Source of the DNA: Colias croceus | Taxonomy: Eukaryota; Arthropoda; Insecta; Lepidoptera; Pieridae | Direction of reading: 5' to 3' | Assembly: GCF_905220415.1 (NCBI RefSeq) | Contig: NC_059553.1 | Span: 9,572,501 to 9,636,500 of the forward strand | DNA length: 64,000 bases | Shown: positions 8,758-18,394 of the stretch, in pieces | Numbering within the stretch: the first letter of the stretch is position 1 | Layout: the number at the start of each line of letters is the position of its first letter | Position numbers and translations under genes: made by a program | The notes under the pieces: model-generated | The model's input: the letters and a program-made list of their open reading frames with translations, nothing else | What the model was told of the DNA's origin: nothing | The model's database searches: none

Positions 8758-11727
8758 ATGTTAAATATCAGTTCTGAACATTCCGAGTATCATGATTGCA
8801 GTCAAACAACGTCACCGGATTTTTTAAGCAGCGATGAGAATAGTTTTCATAGTGCTTCCTCTCCCCTCGCCCTTGCTCTCCCTACTCTGTTTAATAATCT
8901 CCAGAAAAATTTTAATGTCGTTCACATTAATGCACAGAGCATTCCGGCTCACTTTCCTGATATGCTTGCATCATTCGTATCCAATAATATCCATGCTATC
9001 CTGGTTTCCGAATCTTGGCTCAAGCCTTCCCTTCCTTCAGCCAATTATTCCCTTCCTGGTTTCCATCTTATCCGAAATGATCGTATTGGCAGAGGTGGTG
9101 GTGGAGTAGCAATATATCTTCGGACTCATATCCCCTTCAAAATGATCCAATCTTCCTCCCAACCCCCTCCAAGCAATACTACCGAACATCTCCTTATAGA
9201 AGTCAAACTTCCTCATTCCAAAATTCTCCTCGGCGTCTTCTATAGTCCTTCTTTGACCAATAACTATTTCCCTTCCTTTGACCTTCTCCTTGATGACCTT
9301 ACTCCTGAGTATAATCATCTTATTCTCATGGGCGACTTTAATACATGCTTACTTAAGAATGACCACCGAAGTAAGAAGTTATACTCTCTCCTTAATTCAC
9401 ATAATCTCCATTTACTGCCGCTTAATCCTACACATTTTTCTCCTGGCTGCTCCCCCTCCCTTCTTGACCTCATTATTGTCTCCTCCCCCCTTTCCGTATC
9501 CAAACATGGTCAGTGCTCTGCTGATGAATTTTCCTATCACGACCTCATCTTCTTATCCTATAAACTCCGTCCTCCTAAGCTCAAACCTTCAACTATCCTG
9601 CTGCGTAATTTTGCCGGTATGGATCACGACCAACTTCGACTGGATGCTTCTGAGTGTGATTGGCAAACAGTTTTTGATGCAGATACAGTGGATCTCAAAG
9701 TGAACTTATTCAACGATATTATGCTCGCACTGTATGATAAACATGCTCCTTTAAGACCTGTTAGGAAAAAGCACACACCTGCTCCCTGGCTGTCTCCAGA
9801 AATAAAATCCCTTCTTAGTAAAAAACATCGTGCTAAGACCAAACTGAAGATGGCCAAATCCACAGAGATGCAGGACAAATATAAAACTATACGTAATCGT
9901 TGCAACGTATTGTGTAGGGATGCACAAAGACGTCATATTCACAAGTCGGTCGAGAACGGCGACCCTGTTAAAATATGGAAATTTTTAAAATCTCTAGGAG
10001 TTGGTAAATCTTCCCATACTTTCCCTTCATGTAACATCAATCTGGATAATTTAAATTCTCACTTTGCTTCTTCATCTTCACTTAACGCCACTGTAAAAAT
10101 AAACTCTACTCTTAATAATCTTTCTACCGCTTCTACTCCTGTTTTTCCTCCGTTTGTTTTTAAACAAAGTTCTGTTGATGAAGTTAAGAGGGCTATCCTG
10201 TCCATATCGTCGAATGCCATCGGTACTGATCTTATCAGTCGTAATATGATCATTCCTATCCTTGATATCATTATTCCCGTCATTACCCATATCCTAAATT
10301 TTTCAATCATCTCCGGAACTTTTCCTAGCTCCTGGAAGGATGCTCACATCATTCCCCTCCCCAAAAAATCTAATCCATCAAACTTATCTGATTTTCGTCC
10401 TATTTCCATCCTACCATTTTTGTCCAAAGTACTCGAGCGCCTTATCCATTCCCAGCTTAGCACTTTCCTTAACATTAATAATATCCTTAGTCCTCATCAG
10501 TCTGGTTTCCGTCCTGGTCATAGTACGACCACTGCACTTGTTAAAGTTACAGATGACATTCGTTACGGTATGGATAACAAGCAACTCACAGTTTTAGCAC
10601 TTCTTGATTTTAGCAATGCCTTCAACATGGTAAATCATGATATTCTGCTGAGTTTGCTTCGTCTTATTAACTTTTCATCGACAGTTCTTGATTGGTTTTC
10701 TAGTTACCTGGGCGATCGGCGGCAGCGTGTTTTGATGGATGAAAATCAGTCAACTTGGTGCGCAGTTGCCGCCGGTGTGCCTCAGGGTGGCGTCTTGTCA
10801 CCTCTTCTCTTTGCTATTTTCATAAATAATCTTACTTCTCAATTAACTTCTCCCTACCATATGTTTGCTGACGACTTACAAATTTATACCCATTCGACGC
10901 TCGATGAACTACCAAATGCTGTTCATTCTATTAATAATGAACTGGCTAAAATTGTCATTTGGTGCGATCAATTCGGCCTTAAGATCAACCCCGCAAAAAG
11001 CCAGGTTATTGTAGTTGGTAGTCCTTACCAAATATCTGAGGTTGACTGGGGTATATTGCCTGCTGTACATATTAACGGTGTTATAATACCTTTTAGTAAG
11101 CATGTTAAAAACTTAGGTATTCACTTAGATCAAACTTTATCTTGGTCCCACCAGATTCAAGAACTTGGTCGGAAATTTTACGCCGCGTCTAGTTCTCTAC
11201 GACGTCTGCGTAACTTCTTACCCATACCGACAAAAATTATGCTAGCACAGTCCCTACTCCTTCCCATTATTGATTACGCTGATGCATGCTTTCCTGACTT
11301 AACGGTTGAGCAACTAGACAAACTTGAGCGACTTCAGAACTTCGGTATTCGGTTCGTATTTGGTCTCCGTAAATACGACCACGTCTCCTCTTTCCGCAAG
11401 AAACTCAAGTGGCTCCCAATTCGTCTTCGCCGGAATGTGCATTATTTGCTTCTCCTGTATCGTATCCTTTTTGACCCCAAGACCCCCTCCTATCTCAAAA
11501 TGAAATTTAACTTCCTGCATTGTGAAAGCTATTCTCTTCGTTCGGTCGATAGGCTTGTTCTGTCTACTCCTTTTCATCGTACACATTTCTTTGGTAATTC
11601 CTTTACAGTCACTGCCATAAACCTCTGGAATGAACTGCCGATAAACATCAGACAAGCTCAATCCCTAACTTGTTTTAAAAATCTCGTCCGAAATCATTAC
11701 TCAAATCTGGCTTTTGACTCGGTATAG
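8758..11727 (+). CDS. LINE ORF2: endonuclease-reverse transcriptase
   Basis: This intact 989-residue protein has no frameshift or internal stop. An APE-type endonuclease occupies residues about 53-270. Its motifs are HINAQSI (Asn 59), SESWL (Glu 85), GGGGVAIY, MGDFN (Asp 193, Asn 195), LLDLIIV and SYHDLIF (His 261), covering the usual catalytic positions. The reverse transcriptase spans about 520-790, with DFRPISILPFLSKVLE, SGFRPGHSTTTAL, LALLDFSNAF (catalytic Asp 617), GVPQGGVLSPLLF (673) and MFADDLQIY (catalytic FADD 703-706). A C-terminal region follows to residue 989, with no RNase H domain. The enzyme nicks the target, then primes cDNA synthesis from the element RNA on the nicked end. 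The 52-residue Ser/Pro-rich N-terminus before the endonuclease is unusual and may be untranslated. The frames on the opposite strand at 9037-11661 are shadows. Confidence 0.92.
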   Translation: MLNISSEHSEYHDCSQTTSPDFLSSDENSFHSASSPLALALPTLFNNLQKNFNVVHINAQSIPAHFPDMLASFVSNNIHAILVSESWLKPSLPSANYSLPGFHLIRNDRIGRGGGGVAIYLRTHIPFKMIQSSSQPPPSNTTEHLLIEVKLPHSKILLGVFYSPSLTNNYFPSFDLLLDDLTPEYNHLILMGDFNTCLLKNDHRSKKLYSLLNSHNLHLLPLNPTHFSPGCSPSLLDLIIVSSPLSVSKHGQCSADEFSYHDLIFLSYKLRPPKLKPSTILLRNFAGMDHDQLRLDASECDWQTVFDADTVDLKVNLFNDIMLALYDKHAPLRPVRKKHTPAPWLSPEIKSLLSKKHRAKTKLKMAKSTEMQDKYKTIRNRCNVLCRDAQRRHIHKSVENGDPVKIWKFLKSLGVGKSSHTFPSCNINLDNLNSHFASSSSLNATVKINSTLNNLSTASTPVFPPFVFKQSSVDEVKRAILSISSNAIGTDLISRNMIIPILDIIIPVITHILNFSIISGTFPSSWKDAHIIPLPKKSNPSNLSDFRPISILPFLSKVLERLIHSQLSTFLNINNILSPHQSGFRPGHSTTTALVKVTDDIRYGMDNKQLTVLALLDFSNAFNMVNHDILLSLLRLINFSSTVLDWFSSYLGDRRQRVLMDENQSTWCAVAAGVPQGGVLSPLLFAIFINNLTSQLTSPYHMFADDLQIYTHSTLDELPNAVHSINNELAKIVIWCDQFGLKINPAKSQVIVVGSPYQISEVDWGILPAVHINGVIIPFSKHVKNLGIHLDQTLSWSHQIQELGRKFYAASSSLRRLRNFLPIPTKIMLAQSLLLPIIDYADACFPDLTVEQLDKLERLQNFGIRFVFGLRKYDHVSSFRKKLKWLPIRLRRNVHYLLLLYRILFDPKTPSYLKMKFNFLHCESYSLRSVDRLVLSTPFHRTHFFGNSFTVTAINLWNELPINIRQAQSLTCFKNLVRNHYSNLAFDSV

Positions 11728-11825
11728 CATATTTAGCTCATTATAATATGTATTATTATATGTATGTATATTATTTCTCTAATGACTCCTTGTTCTTTGT
11801 CTTTTATTATTTTATATGTATTATT

Positions 11826-13924
11826 CTGCCGTCCTTTAACTAAAAAGCCGTTAACCCTCAAATGGTCAATTTTCAGTTTTAAATGTAGGGTAACAAAGTT
11901 CAAAATTCTCTATCTTTCTGTCTAAGAATCATTTCTCTAGCATTAATAGTTATAGAGATAAGAAAATATTGTGAGCCGTTAAGTAACACAATTTTCGGCG
12001 ATTCCATAACTTGAAAGCGTCTAACCAACACTACTTCGCTAAATTTCCTTTAAAGTACCTTAACCGCCACATTTAATAATTATTTTTTAGCTTTTTACTT
12101 GACTAAAAGTACGTCATCAGATTATACTTGACTATAGGGACGCAAACTGACTATAACTGCTTTGTGATATGCTTTCATATAACGATTCCAATGGAAATCC
12201 TTACCTTATTTGCAGTTACTCGCCCTTAACGCTTTTTTAGTTAAGTAACTTTATTTAGGAAAAATTCTAATTACATTTTTTTGCTTAGTTACAAAGCAGC
12301 TAACCCTCATTTTTTAGCTAAAAGGCAGTTATCCGATTCTGGTGATGCATCAGTTTCGGGGATGAGTGTGATGCTGTAATTGTGTCGCCCCCAAGCAGAG
12401 TACCGATTGCTTTTGATTTTCTTTTACAAGACGTATTGTTTCTGATCAGGTTTACTAAGTTTAATACAATCTAGCAACAAAATTACGGAAAATATAACAA
12501 GTCAAAGTTACGAAAATTTGGTAGGTAATGGTTACGACAGTGCGAACTTTCAATCGTACTTCTCTGTTTAGACTCTGATTAGTCTCTACAACCGAGAAAG
12601 AGGACATAGACAGTCTGTACTATTTATTAATGATGTAATTTACCCCTTGGGTGGAATTAGTAATCGACTGTCAAGCCATGTACTTGAGATGGTGATACAA
12701 AAATTATTATGAGTACACTACCTTTGACCCGCTGGCGGGGAGTCCATTTTGCCACTATATCTATTTTTTTCTTTTCTTTATATTAGATTATTAAGATTTG
12801 TATTTTTTAACATGGTAGCAAATAAAAAGTTTTCTATTTCTACCTCCTGCTATTTTACATATATTCTGGTATATTATATTTTCTGGATGTGGATGAAAGA
12901 GTCTTCTAATCATTTGATAAGCAACATTATTTATTAAGAGCATCCCACATATAAGAGCTTGAAGCCCTATTAAAACCAGGATGTTTTTTTTTTTCAAAAG
13001 CCTCGTGCACAAGTCTTAACTTTTTTTCAGAAAAAGATTTATGTTTACATTGTTTGTTGTACTCACATATCCGTGACTCGTATGATGGCTTCGCATAAGA
13101 GTATTTATAAAATAACGTTATAATTGCAATTCTAGAAGATTTATCTCAATCTTAACCCCTAAATGAGCCTCTGTAATGAAATAAACGTGAACATGACGTG
13201 AAAAAAGGGTTAATTTTATCAAAAACTTAAAAGAGTCACTTAGTAAAAGAGTTTAAAATACTTGTTACTTACAGACAGACGCGAAAACCATTAATTTAGA
13301 TAGTGTTGAAATCCTTAATACTTAAACCTAAAAGCTTTTGATCCTTTTCCTTTCCATTGGTGACCTAGGGGATGTAATTAATTAAAGAAGCAAAGCCTCA
13401 GACAGCAGCAAATTTTTAACATAAGTAAGATTAAAATTTAGTACAACTATATAGAATCGTAGTACAAAAGCATCCAAAAGCCCTTAACCACTGATTATAA
13501 AGTTTTTGAAATATAAATTAAAGCGAAAGTCATAGCTTAAAAGCAGTTATAGTAGCTTAACGATGTTTTAGGTAAGCATTTTATTAATAATTTAAAAAAA
13601 AATCACAAAATGAAAATAAAAATACTAAATTACTTAGCTAAAAAGTCGCTATGGTATGTCAACGGCCGTCTTGTCCAGTAAAAAGTTAAAATTTTCAGAT
13701 TATTTGCTGAGCTAAACGAGAAAAAGTGAATTTAAAAATAAATTATAACAGTGTCTGGTTAGAAACTATTATTTATATATAATATAATTAAATGTCGATC
13801 GATGTATCTCACAATAATTATTCTAAGTGTCATAATTTTTAAGAAATAACGATTTCCATGTTTTTTGCCATTTACTCGAAACTCACTTCGGTGGCTTAAC
13901 GGCTTTCTAGTTAAAGGACGGCAG
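11826..13924. mobile_element. 2.1 kb non-autonomous DNA transposon inside the LINE 3' UTR
   Basis: The ends are inverted repeats: CTGCCGTCCTTTAACTAAAA at the left and, read inward from the right, CTGCCGTCCTTTAACTAGAA. They match at 28 of the first 29 positions by eye. TATT flanks both sides (11822-11825, 13925-13928), a likely 4-bp target duplication. Several interior segments resemble the ends (for example TTAGCTAAAAGGCAGTTATC near 12327 and TTAGCTAAAAAGTCGCTATG near 13632), so the termini appear to carry degenerate subterminal repeats. No frame above about 75 codons has any recognisable motif. It lies 99 bp after the ORF2 stop, and LINE 3' UTR sequence resumes on the far side. The superfamily is unknown to me. 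Confidence 0.72.
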
Positions 13925-14288
13925 TATTGTATATGTATTTATAATATGTATGTACATATATATATATATTTTACATATGATATGTTTATTTTTTTTTATG
14001 TATGTTTTTATTTTATAGTATTTAGTTTATAATCTTTATTAAATAATATTTTTATTATCTTTGTATAACATTATTATTTATTTATCTTTGCGTATACTTT
14101 CTACCAACCTACCTCCTATTTCTAGTTTATTATTTATCCTTCTATCAGTTGGTTGCCTGGAAGAGATCACTCTTGAGTGATAAGGCCGCCTTCTGTGCTG
14201 TTTTTCTTTTAGAATAAGTTTTGTTTGTATTGTATGTATTTTGGCAGCACAATAAAGAGTATAAATAAATAAATAAATAAATAATAAA
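13925..14288 (+). mobile_element. LINE 3' UTR, distal part with tail
   Basis: This is the resumed 3' UTR of the LINE at 7129. It has a (TA)n tract at about 13952-13968, the conserved hairpin just before AAGGCCGCC (about 14162-14191), AATAAA near 14251, and an (AAAT)n tail. The hairpin is probably the reverse-transcriptase recognition element, as inferred for related LINE tails. Confidence 0.7.
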
Positions 14289-15286
14289 TCGTTTATTTTA
14301 CAAAAAAAAAAACTGAAACTGAAACTGACCGCGGTCGAGCCCTTTTAATACTTTTTACTTTTAACATTGGTATTTTAATCCTAACTAAAGTTTTTTTAAT
14401 TTTTATTTTTGTCTGCATTATGCAATGTGTTTTTTACTTTTGCTTTACTTTGATTTTTCATGAATCGAAAAACTTCATTAAGCTAATAGACATAACTACA
14501 CGTTCCGTAAACAACAAAAAAATATTAATCAAAGTTTTCATAACGCTAAAAATAACGACTCCCTCAAACTCGTAAGTCATAACAACTACCTGTAGGTACC
14601 TACATAATTAAGATTACTGACAAAATAATTATTGTAATAATAGTACCTACTGAGTTGTGAAAGCTAAATAATAAATTTATTTATTTGATAAAATAAGTCT
14701 AAAATATTAATAATTATTGATAATTATACGACCTTACCTTATTTTCCATTTGGGTTAAAGCTATTAAATTAATAATTATTAGTGAAAATGAATAATAATA
14801 CTTTGATTTAAGAATTAGAAAGTATGTTCTACTTATGATTTTTAGTAATTAGATGTGTCGTAAACACCCGTTTTACCCCAAACCGTCATAGGTATTTACC
14901 AGAAGAAATCAATAGTTTCAAAATGCAAACACTCACCCGATTATCATGCACAGGAATCACAGGATCGTAATAGGTACATATTGCACAATGATGAGTGACG
15001 AAGGTAAACAAATATTAAATACCTACTACTCCAAATATCAATCACTTCTTAAAATAACTAAGTAACATAAGAAAATCTCGTCACTACTTAAATGCATTAC
15101 CTTACGGATTTATACAACCACTGCTTTAATAACTTTAACTAATTATTATACACACAAAATACGAATTACGACTAACGATCCCGAATCTCCCGCGCAGATC
15201 TATCACAGCCCTTTACGCTAAGACGTTTGGTGGAGCACTAACACAAAATTTGTGCAATTATTAATGCGCGGACGCCGGACGCTTAT
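14289..15286. other. Interior of the composite element, non-coding
   Basis: About 1 kb of AT-rich sequence between the LINE tail and the Harbinger-derived element. It presumably belongs to the base element of the 6851-16697 composite. No frame or motif was recognised. Confidence 0.45.
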
Positions 15287-15889
15287 GGCGGAAACATACT
15301 TACGTGTCGTGGCGTGTCGTGACGGTGAGTGTGCACACTATCGTGTCGTGTCGTGGCGTACTCTAGCGTTATTTCTGAACAGTACTTGACGAACCTTTGC
15401 AGCGTTCAAACATAAATAATGTTTTCTTCTGATTCGGATAGTGATTTTGATGAAGACCTTCAATTTCTCTTAGCAATGAAACTTCTTAAGAGCAAAAAAA
15501 AGAAAAGAAGATACTAGGTTCACCCTATAAACAGAGGGAGACAAGACAAAGGTGAATTTCATCGTCTTGTTAAAGAACTGGAGAGTGACGATGAGAAATG
15601 AGAAATCTATGAGATCGTCAGTCATTTTTAAAATTAAAATTTAATTCCCGCTAGATGTTTGCGCCACGAGCCACGCGCCAGTATAGAAACACATTTTTCT
15701 GTTGTGCCGTGTCGCGCCATAATCCCCACCACCGCTCTGGCGCAATCGGTGGCGAGCAGTCCGCGCCTAGACAGAACGCGTTGCGCCACGACACGACACG
15801 CAAATATGTCCCTAACCATATTAAATGTATGAAAGCGATATGCTCCTGGCGCGCCACGACACGCCACGACACGTAAGTATGTTTCCGCC
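15287..15889 (+). mobile_element. PIF/Harbinger-derived element with GGCGGAAAC inverted ends
   Basis: The left end GGCGGAAACATACTTACGTG is the exact complement of CACGTAAGTATGTTTCCGCC at the right end. Inside each end are several CGTGTCGTGG/CGTGTCGTGTCG subrepeats. TTA occurs at both flanks (15283-15285, 15890-15892), with one extra T at the left, compatible with the TWA duplication of PIF/Harbinger elements. It encloses an N-terminal transposase remnant at 15419-15601, so it is an internally deleted descendant of an autonomous element. Inverted-end frames at 15634-15929 are shadows. Confidence 0.78.
15419..15601 (+). pseudogene. Harbinger transposase N-terminal remnant
   Basis: The frame begins ATG with an acidic start (MFSSDSDSDFDED), followed by a basic KSKKKKRR stretch. 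It then hits a TAG and continues in the same frame as VHPINRGRQDKGEFHRLVK. In PIF/Harbinger nuclease proteins this region reads R-x-W-V-H-P-I-x-x-x-R with GEF a few residues later, so the TAG occupies the conserved Trp codon (TGG to TAG). The frame ends at LESDDEK just before the F-x-YFRM segment expected in an intact protein. Only about 60 codons are left, with no DDE catalytic residues. It cannot encode a working transposase. Confidence 0.72.
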
Positions 15890-16436
15890 TTAACACGTGC
15901 CGGTGGCGGTGTCTTTGTACACCTAGCAAAGGTTTCGTTTGTGAAATGCCGCCTTTTAAAAATACGGTTCCGTTGTTTATTTAATATTTTATTTTAATTA
16001 TCTTTTTATTATTTACTTTCAAATTTCTTTTGTAACTACAAATGAAAAAACACAATCATATTATAATTTAATATGAAATTATCATGAAATGATATTATTA
16101 AGTTTTATGCTAGGAATAAAATTATTATTTAATAGGTATTTAGGTACCTTAAGTTTCTATTTATACTCTAATCTAGATTAGGCGTCATATTTTAATTATT
16201 GAGTTTCATCTAGCAAAAGTTGAAAGGAACAGATATTAATATTATGTATTCTAAATCATTCTTATTATAGGTATTTTTACAAACATTTCCCTACGAATCC
16301 CTAAACTCTTTAATCCTTCGAATAAGTAGGTATTAAAAGGGTACGATCAGAAGGCGATGGTACTAAGTAAATTTTCGTTTTTTTTTTGGTATACATAAAC
16401 GATAGTGTAGGTACTTGTGTATTTGTCTCGTATAGG
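15890..16436. other. Interior of the composite element, right part, non-coding
   Basis: AT-rich sequence between the Harbinger-derived element and the right inverted-repeat arm. No frame or motif was recognised. Confidence 0.45.
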
Positions 16437-16697
16437 TACTCTGAAAAATATTATCCAAACAGTAGGTATTTATTTTCGAGGTTCGAGGTTAAGCATAGCG
16501 TTCGAGGTGAATGACCGCTTATGTATAACGCTCGCAAGTATGATCCGCGTAGTTAGGGTTACGAACACGAAGTTTATTGAAAAGTTTTGAGATAATTTTT
16601 CCTGCACGACCGGATTTTTTAAATATTTTTTACAGCATCAGAAGGTTAAACACTATATGCTCCATTAGGCCTACGATAGTAAATCCGTGACACCCTG
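16437..16697 (-). repeat. Right terminal inverted repeat of the composite element
   Basis: Read on the minus strand this begins CAGGGTGTCACGGATTTACT and follows the left arm closely. It lacks a short segment present in the left arm around 7041-7057, the only sizeable difference. Confidence 0.78.
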
Positions 16698-16872
16698 TAT
16701 ATAAATCTCGTGTCACAATGTTTGTCCTCAATGGACTCCTAATTTCCTAAACCACTTAACCGATTAGGTATAATAAAATTCGCACACCATGTCAATCCAA
16801 CTTGAGAGATAGTATAGTTTAAATCTCAAATCGTTTTAGAGAAAGCGGGCGAAGCCGCGGGTGGTAAACTAG
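16698..16872 (+). mobile_element. CTAG-ending Helitron-like repeat (TCTCGTGTCACAATGTTTG type)
   Basis: It starts TATATAAATCTCGTGTCACA immediately beside the composite element and ends GAAGCCGCGGGTGGTAAACTAG before a T (end CTAG 16869-16872). A start of the same family occurs at 27948. The right end of the composite element therefore abuts this repeat's first bases, suggesting insertion into its TATATA start. Confidence 0.6.
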
Positions 16873-17447
16873 TAATAAAGTAAAGATTAATTGGTTTGCA
16901 AATAACTACCTCAAATAAGCATCTCTTGACTTTAACTTGTAAAGTTTAGGGAAAAATAATGTTTTGGACAAATCCAATTATAAACATATTAGGAGAATAG
17001 AATTTTTTCTTGTTGGCATGGCAATTAGAATATTTTATTGACAGCACAATATCAGATAGACCCAACTTTCACTAACTACAACTTGAATTTTGTTTAACTG
17101 ATTCCTATTAAAGTTCCAATAATATATTTCTCTACTAATATCTTCTTCAGTTGGTTAAGTAAAACATGGTTATATGAAGAAAGTACGTACCTCTTACTAT
17201 TGTAAGAAGTAGGTCTTTTCTTTATATTAATACCTTTAATAGCTAACGAAGCACTGGCAATATAATCCAATGTTGCTTGTATTTATTCATCATCATCATC
17301 ATCACCCAGCCTTATAATATTATTATATTCCCTCTCAAGGTCAGGGTCAGGGCTTCCTATAATGGCACATTCAATAATCCACCATTCATCTTCATAATAT
17401 GATTGCTCGAACCGGTAAAGAGAAACATCGTGAAAAAAACTGGCATT
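16873..17447. other. Non-coding DNA
   Basis: No gene or recognised repeat. A short ATC trinucleotide run lies at about 17287-17304. Confidence 0.45.
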
Positions 17448-17458
17448 TCCAAAAGAAA

Positions 17459-17671
17459 AGTGAAGTCCCATGTCCCCAAGTGGGGTAAGAAGCAGATACA
17501 TTATACATCTGTTTCACTGATCGATTTTCTTTAAGGACAAGTAGGTGATCAGCCTTCTGTGTCCTGCCAGACCGAGACATTTTTTTTTCTTCGTCTCCAC
17601 CGGGAATCGAACCCAGGACCCCTCGGTTCTACGCGCACGCGTCAACCACTGTACCAAGGAGGCGGTCAATG
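17459..17671 (-). mobile_element. Full-length tRNA-derived SINE
   Basis: On the minus strand it starts GACCGCCTCCTTGGTACAGT, carries a Pol III A box (TGGTACAGTGG) and B box (GGTTCGATTCC), then an A-rich linker and a body ending ATCGATCAGTGAAACAG. The 3' part ends CATGGGACTTCACTTTT. The target duplication TCCAAAAGAAA flanks it (17448-17458 and 17672-17682). It mobilises by borrowing a LINE reverse transcriptase. It is the intact reference for the rearranged copy at 46663. The small frames across it are translation artefacts. Confidence 0.9.
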
Positions 17672-17682
17672 TCCAAAAGAAA

Positions 17683-18214
17683 GATGGTAGGAAATAGGTC
17701 GTCTAGTGCCATCACTTTTCTATACTGAAGGGGTTACGACGTTTTAAAGCAGTACGTACTCCAGTGTAGGAAAAATACAGACACATAGGTCATCTAGCCT
17801 CATTACTTTACCAAAATGGGATTAGTACTGCTTTAAAACGTCACAGTATCTCTACCCAGTGTTTATTTGTGACTGAACGTTTTCAAATGATCAAAAACCC
17901 TTACAAATCTAGTTAGTATCGAAGCAAATAGGGTCTATATTGATTCTGGTGACCACCTTAAAGCGTGCAAACTCATTTTGTACTGATGACCCTCATTGCT
18001 GGTGTCTTACATAAATTAGTTGTGTGGTACAAGGCATGGGATTCTGCGGCTCTTAAATTATAAGGTATTTAACATATTTGTGATGTAGAAGACTATTAAC
18101 GATTCATGCAGAAATGTTTCATCTTTCGTTTATTTATATTAATAATGGCATCGTCGTCAATTGATTGATTCAAGAAAGCTCTAGTTAATAGATTTTCTTG
18201 CAATACCATATAAA
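17683..18214. other. Non-coding DNA
   Basis: No gene was recognised. Two segments, GGGTTACGACGTTTTAAAGC near 17731 and GCTTTAAAACGTCACAGTAT near 17831, are partial inverted copies, a possible decayed MITE of roughly 160 bp. Confidence 0.4.
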
Positions 18215-18394
18215 TCTAACGCTTTGTGTACTTGAAGAGTTTTTTTTGTTTAAACGCGCTTATCTCGGGAACTACTGGTGGTGGAAAAAATTCTTTCGGT
18301 GTTAGATAGCCCATTCATCGAGGAAGGCTACATATTATCTCACTAAGACCAACAGGAGCGGAGCACTGTGGGTAAAGCCGCGGAGCACAGCTAG
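18215..18394 (+). mobile_element. Lep1-type Helitron-like element
   Basis: It starts TCTAACGCTTTGTGTACTTG after an A and ends GGAGCACAGCTAG before a T. The first 20 bases have drifted, but the core TTCTTTCGGTGTTAGATAGC and ACCAACAGGAGCGGAGC are kept. Confidence 0.78.

Larger units (their letters stand above)
7129..14288 (+). mobile_element. Near-full-length two-ORF LINE (Jockey/CR1-type non-LTR retrotransposon)
   Basis: The element contains an intact ORF1 and an intact ORF2, a 3' UTR split by a 2.1 kb DNA transposon, and a 3' tail of (TAAA)n at about 14261-14288. The 3' end contains a conserved hairpin, GAGATCACTCTTGAGTGATAAGGCCGCC (given here as the two arms GAGATCACTC and GAGTGATAAGG), typical of lepidopteran LINE tails, then AATAAAGAGTATAAATAAATA. 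The 5' boundary is not defined: it lies between the end of the inverted-repeat arm (about 7128) and ORF1. Apart from the 3' UTR interruption it looks coding-competent, so it is relatively young. Clade assignment rests on motif style only. Confidence 0.75.
6851..16697. mobile_element. Composite DNA transposon with ~260-bp inverted ends, carrying nested insertions
   Basis: The left arm (6851 to about 7128) and right arm (about 16437 to 16697) are inverted copies of each other. Both start CAGGGTGTCACGGATTTACT from the outside and share GGCCTAATGGAGCATATAGT and TCCGGTCGTGCAGGAAAAAT. They differ by scattered substitutions and one short indel block. TATA flanks both ends (6847-6850, 16698-16701), compatible with a TA or TATA target duplication, and the CAGGGTGTC end resembles Tc1/mariner-type MITEs of insects. 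Removing the LINE, the 2.1 kb element inside it and the Harbinger-derived piece leaves a base element of roughly 2 kb with no transposase frame. It is therefore probably a non-autonomous element that served as a landing pad. The alternative is two solitary copies in opposite orientation, less likely because each copy has only its outer end. Confidence 0.7.

Noticed and set aside
9037..11661. Several frames of 60-115 codons antisense or out of frame within ORF2
   Set aside because: They overlap the intact endonuclease-reverse transcriptase and reflect its codon composition.
15634..15929. Frames on both strands with RHDT/ARGSW-like text
   Set aside because: They are translations of the CGTGTCGTGG subrepeats of the Harbinger-derived element.
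6851..16697. Maverick/Polinton identity for the large inverted-repeat element
   Set aside because: None of the expected genes (protein-primed polymerase, integrase, capsid-like proteins) is present, and the length is explained by a LINE and two other insertions.
17583..17671. tRNA-like sequence with A and B boxes
   Set aside because: It is the head of a SINE with a body, tail and target duplication; the acceptor stem does not pair, so it is not a tRNA gene. The same applies at 46741 and 61800.
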